Positions 63,001-64,000 of a stretch of 64,000 nucleotides of DNA are shown here, piece after piece. This DNA is from Iodobacter arcticus (lineage in GTDB: Bacteria > Pseudomonadota > Gammaproteobacteria > Burkholderiales > Chitinibacteraceae). The notes below the pieces were generated by a model. The model was given only the letters and a program-made list of their open reading frames with translations. It had not been told where the DNA came from and ran no database searches. The stretch covers positions 186,001 through 250,000 of the forward strand of contig NZ_JBHTBQ010000006.1 in assembly GCF_042664895.1 (NCBI RefSeq), given 5' to 3'. Each line of letters begins with the position of its first letter. Positions within the stretch are counted from its first letter, which is position 1. The translations under genes and the position numbers were made by a program.

Positions 63001-64000
63001 TGCAACGGATACCCCGCTGCCCGCGAATACCCTGTGCGATTTACTACAGGCGCAGGCAGAGCGAACGCCGGATGCCGTGGCTTTACAGGATGTGGAAAGA
63101 TCGCTCAGCTATCGGCAAATGCGGCTGGAGGTGGCGCAGCTTGCCGGGCACTTGCAAGCCGCAGGCGTGCGGGCGGGCGATATTGTGGCGGTGGCCCTGC
63201 CTCGCTCTGCCCATCTTAGCCTTGCTTTAATGGCAGCACTGCAAGTGGGAGCCGCCTATCTGCCCCTTGATGTGGGCTACCCTGATGAGCGCCTGAGCTA
63301 TATGGTGGCAGACGCCAAGCCGCGTTTAATCATCAGCGATAGCACACTGGCAGCCCGCTTTGCTGCAATGGGGCCTTTGCTGCTGGCAGATCGTCTGCCT
63401 GAGCAAGCGCCGCAGCATGATGCGGTAGCACTGACGCCAGACCATGCTGCCTATCTTTTATATACATCGGGATCGACTGGTCGCCCCAAAGGTGTGCTGG
63501 TTTCGCACCGTGCCATTGTGAATCGGCTGGTATGGATGCAGCATGAATACGCTTTGCAGGCCGACGATGTGGTGCTGCAAAAAACCCCTTGCAGCTTTGA
63601 TGTTTCAGTGTGGGAATTCTTCTGGCCCTTAATGTACGGTGCCAAACTCTTTATGGCGCCGTCTGAAGCACATAAAGACCCGGAAGAATTACTGCTGCTG
63701 ATTGCTGAGCAGCAGATTACAACACTGCATTTTGTGCCGTCGATGCTGGCTGCTTTTATTGCTCAGCCCAATGCCTTATCGCCAGATTGTGCCAGCCTGA
63801 GACGCGTATTTTGCAGTGGTGAAGCGCTGCCCCGCGAGCTGGCTGATCGCTACGCCGCGCTGATTGCCGCGCCCTTGCATAATCTTTACGGGCCGACCGA
63901 GGCAGCAGTGGATGTGACATACAAGCCTGCGCAGGATAAAGACGCGGGCACAGAGCGCGCAAGCAGCGTGCCCATTGGCCGCCCCGTGTGGAATACCCAG
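57086..64000 (+). CDS. Siderophore nonribosomal peptide synthetase, C-A-T-E-C-A..., 3' end outside window
   Basis: The open frame runs from TTG 57086 (AAGGGA upstream) to the window end, 2305 codons. Domains: C1 (about 20-440; YHHVCVDGYS near 154), A1 (about 470-980; IIYTSGSTGKPKGVMVSH near 621), T1 (FFHLGGDSISAM, Ser near 1008), E (about 1060-1500; LHHLLIDGVSW near 1187, FNYLGRF), C2 (about 1530-1960; AHHLVVDGWS near 1676) and A2 (from about 1970; LLYTSGSTGRPKGVLVSH near 2125). A1 pocket residues read by eye include D-A-E-D-I-G, acidic as for Lys/Orn/Arg. A2 carries CSFDVSVWEFFWPLMYGAKL, LHFVPSMLAAF and FCSGEALP like EntF, predicting Ser. The E domain implies a D residue at position 1. A further T and a thioesterase are expected beyond the end. 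Confidence 0.92.
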   Translation, partial: MFSTVTQNSSAESELELPIVGSQLGIWLADQISPLKNGYTVAHYSELQGRLDVACLQRAIRLGLSEADTLHARFQDGDSGPVQYLPLVVDADCLPDAEYLDLSDQNDAPAAALALMRADLDQAQPADSGQALYRHIIFKLGAAGNERWFWYQRYHHVCVDGYSFSALTRRIAALYTDLQQGHALSATPFVSFVRVVDEYQAYQQSALYQRDRQFWQEYSADLALPVSLTAHHAGQSFANVNALKQSFQLQRRAGLPGDVSEPELLMAGIFAYLSRMTGSARPVLGMPFMRRMGSAALNAIGPVVNVLPLQLRVDTQLSLCELAKRLALELQRVRRHQRYDAEQVQRDMGTGRRPLYGPSINLKIYEQSLQLGGVQATTHILAAGPIDDLEFGIALEEHRLVLSLTANPDRYQPAELALHIERLSAFLNALMASPHAPIHTLALMAPAEIARLDNWSAGPVIALPEINTVVDLFQQQAVRSAEYKALVFGAETLDFSALSARVARLARLLMQQGIGRGDIVAIALPRSVDSVVSVLAVLSAGAAYLPLDLDYPKDRLAMLCDDAQPALLLALSDCDLPFQAQALYLDSPDCMAQLSALSALPVSDSERAAPLNKRDLAYIIYTSGSTGKPKGVMVSHGSLVNLLISHQHGFIADMMQRLGGRRVRAAHSTSFSFDASWEPLFFLLLGHELHLCDEELRRDAQALLELIQAQQIDMLDVPPPVLQQLLACGLAAANHVPDLILIGGEAVSPALWNELRQHPHLHVYNFYGPTEYTIDALGACVSQAEQPVIGLPVANTQAYVLNHALQKVAQGVVGDLYLAGEGMALGYLRRPGQTASRFVANPFAEGVMYRTGDLVRWRTDGLLEFIGRADFQIKVRGFRIELGEVEHALLKLAGVKGAVVIAEPLATSHRLIAYCTVEHDAPGLSLDLLARLAEQLPDYMIPAALMILPDWPLNVNGKIDKQALPKPAQESQSRPAANEAERLLCNGVAKVLGLEILGPDDDFFHLGGDSISAMVLGSELRRAGFLLRPRDVFSQRTPARMATILERLDNAPTAGSEATGRLGRLPIVSWFAEHYGLERRFAQGVLLRIPKEIQLAHLQTALHAVQRSHPVLRAKTDEQGLLLTALAATLDTTQPEQQQLLPQDDFSAVMDARFEAACTRLKPSAGKMMQAVHFVGEDDSYLMLVLHHLLIDGVSWRILLADLQEASEAALNNTAALLLRESCTVQDWAQRLAGQIPARRSELALWQAALAEPGRVLEPVRDTYGSASQCRTLLDAGLSVALLFDLPAAYQAQIEEVMLLGVSLAYSEVFASPRVSVSLESHGRQLDDEHADLSRTIGWLTSEYPLAIELKGLDLAGVCAGTHAAVEAVKAIKRSTRAIADKGLGYGILRYLDDENGPALAKLEAAHRPQFLFNYLGRFTGGAEFWAPQSTAGYFADAFAVNTDPTMPLLYGLEVNLFVEESSSGPQLALNWTWATALFSEAEIAALHQRFTAYVAGLKHFALAQPLLAVDTLVGVETPVSDSALRVLSQRYGPLAAVLPALPLQEGLLFHAQLGDASSKYNSITRIELLGALDIERLRDALEAVLVRHPQLAAMFDNESGNQAMQLLPLVSGSKRRWPWAQQDLSHLNAAEQQAELARLEHQEINRDFVIGEADLLLNALLVRQGHHQHTLCLTAHHLVVDGWSTPIMLGDLLRAYGEGTLAATRVDYPTVVKQLAARPLAATREIWSDVLAGVKPTLLFGNNPEPSKVNTLELVVPKALEQALTAQARQQGLTLNTMMQGMWAALLSIMSGRNDVVFGSPVSGRFSPVKGIDEHIGLFSNTLPVRVRLNPHQPLLAQLAAVQAQQIQLLEHDGLGLGEIQRLAGAPTLFDTLLVVENYPEQDELLARDYRGLRVGALRNRGYTHYPLTVLVLPGQQLRLVIEYRDVVQDAAQLPERILMLLNHLADEADLPWSAFKPQIQAEQALIQSLNATDTPLPANTLCDLLQAQAERTPDAVALQDVERSLSYRQMRLEVAQLAGHLQAAGVRAGDIVAVALPRSAHLSLALMAALQVGAAYLPLDVGYPDERLSYMVADAKPRLIISDSTLAARFAAMGPLLLADRLPEQAPQHDAVALTPDHAAYLLYTSGSTGRPKGVLVSHRAIVNRLVWMQHEYALQADDVVLQKTPCSFDVSVWEFFWPLMYGAKLFMAPSEAHKDPEELLLLIAEQQITTLHFVPSMLAAFIAQPNALSPDCASLRRVFCSGEALPRELADRYAALIAAPLHNLYGPTEAAVDVTYKPAQDKDAGTERASSVPIGRPVWNTQ

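Noticed and set aside
57636..63962. Minus-strand frames and short plus-strand frames within the NRPS region
   Set aside because: The long open frame carries ordered C, A, T, E, C and A domain motifs in a single phase; the others are shadows.
1..64000. CRISPR arrays
   Set aside because: The only regular tandem repeats are the chpA protein repeats and the 98-bp entC/entE duplication; no short repeats with unique spacers were seen.

Overview
The window reads as a chromosome segment of a betaproteobacterium of the order Neisseriales, most likely Chromobacteriaceae close to Iodobacter. This is inferred from remembered protein resemblance and from the PilJ-ChpA pair; no search was run. Genes are dense, and several families of short palindromic intergenic repeats recur. 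Base composition is moderate except for an AT-rich block at about 46-52.5 kb. A run of ten N lies at 41893-41902.

Layout. 0-6.8 kb: end of a PilJ-like chemoreceptor and a complete 1904-residue ChpA/PilL hybrid kinase of the twitching-motility (Pil-Chp) pathway. 7-11.2 kb: two paralogous orphan periplasmic solute-binding proteins, a DUF3617 protein and a PAS-GGDEF-EAL c-di-GMP protein. 11.4-12.3 kb: three tRNA-Lys genes on the minus strand. 12.5-14.4 kb: gloA translationally coupled to a Na+/H+ antiporter-like gene. 14.4-17.7 kb: a minus-strand stress operon (vWA protein, TerD, a DLFG-motif protein, TelA). 18.3-22.2 kb: phosphoketolase and an inositol-monophosphatase-family protein. 22.6-29.2 kb: a nucleoside uptake and salvage set (CNT transporter, deoC, deoA, deoB, cdd, udp) that takes up nucleosides, splits them and feeds deoxyribose phosphate into central metabolism. 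29.3-33.6 kb: ilvA, a REC-DUF3369 regulator and hslU without hslV. 34.4-37.3 kb: a three-gene TrpXYZ-like ABC importer.

37.4-64 kb is an iron-acquisition region: a membrane protein behind a Fur-box match, then entC, entE, entB, a TonB-dependent receptor, fes, an mbtH-like gene and a large NRPS that runs off the window. The visible NRPS order is C-A-T-E-C-A. The first A domain has acidic pocket residues and the second resembles the Ser-activating domain of EntF. This predicts a catechol siderophore of the DHB-D-cationic amino acid-L-Ser type (chrysobactin/vanchrobactin family) rather than enterobactin. No entA is in the window.

The most striking structure is a type VI secretion (T6SS) cargo island of about 9.6 kb between entB and the receptor gene. 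It holds vgrG, a predicted peptidoglycan hydrolase with M23-like, EF-hand-like and GH19-like parts, and a run of small secreted or lipoprotein genes that look like immunity proteins. It is flanked by a 183-bp direct duplication of the 3' end of entB and its downstream hairpin, and contains two MITE-like elements with GGGGTCAGAG termini, one of which truncates an immunity-like paralog. A second unusual structure is a 98-bp tandem duplication of the entC/entE junction that produced two 33-codon mini-ORFs chained by ATGA overlaps.
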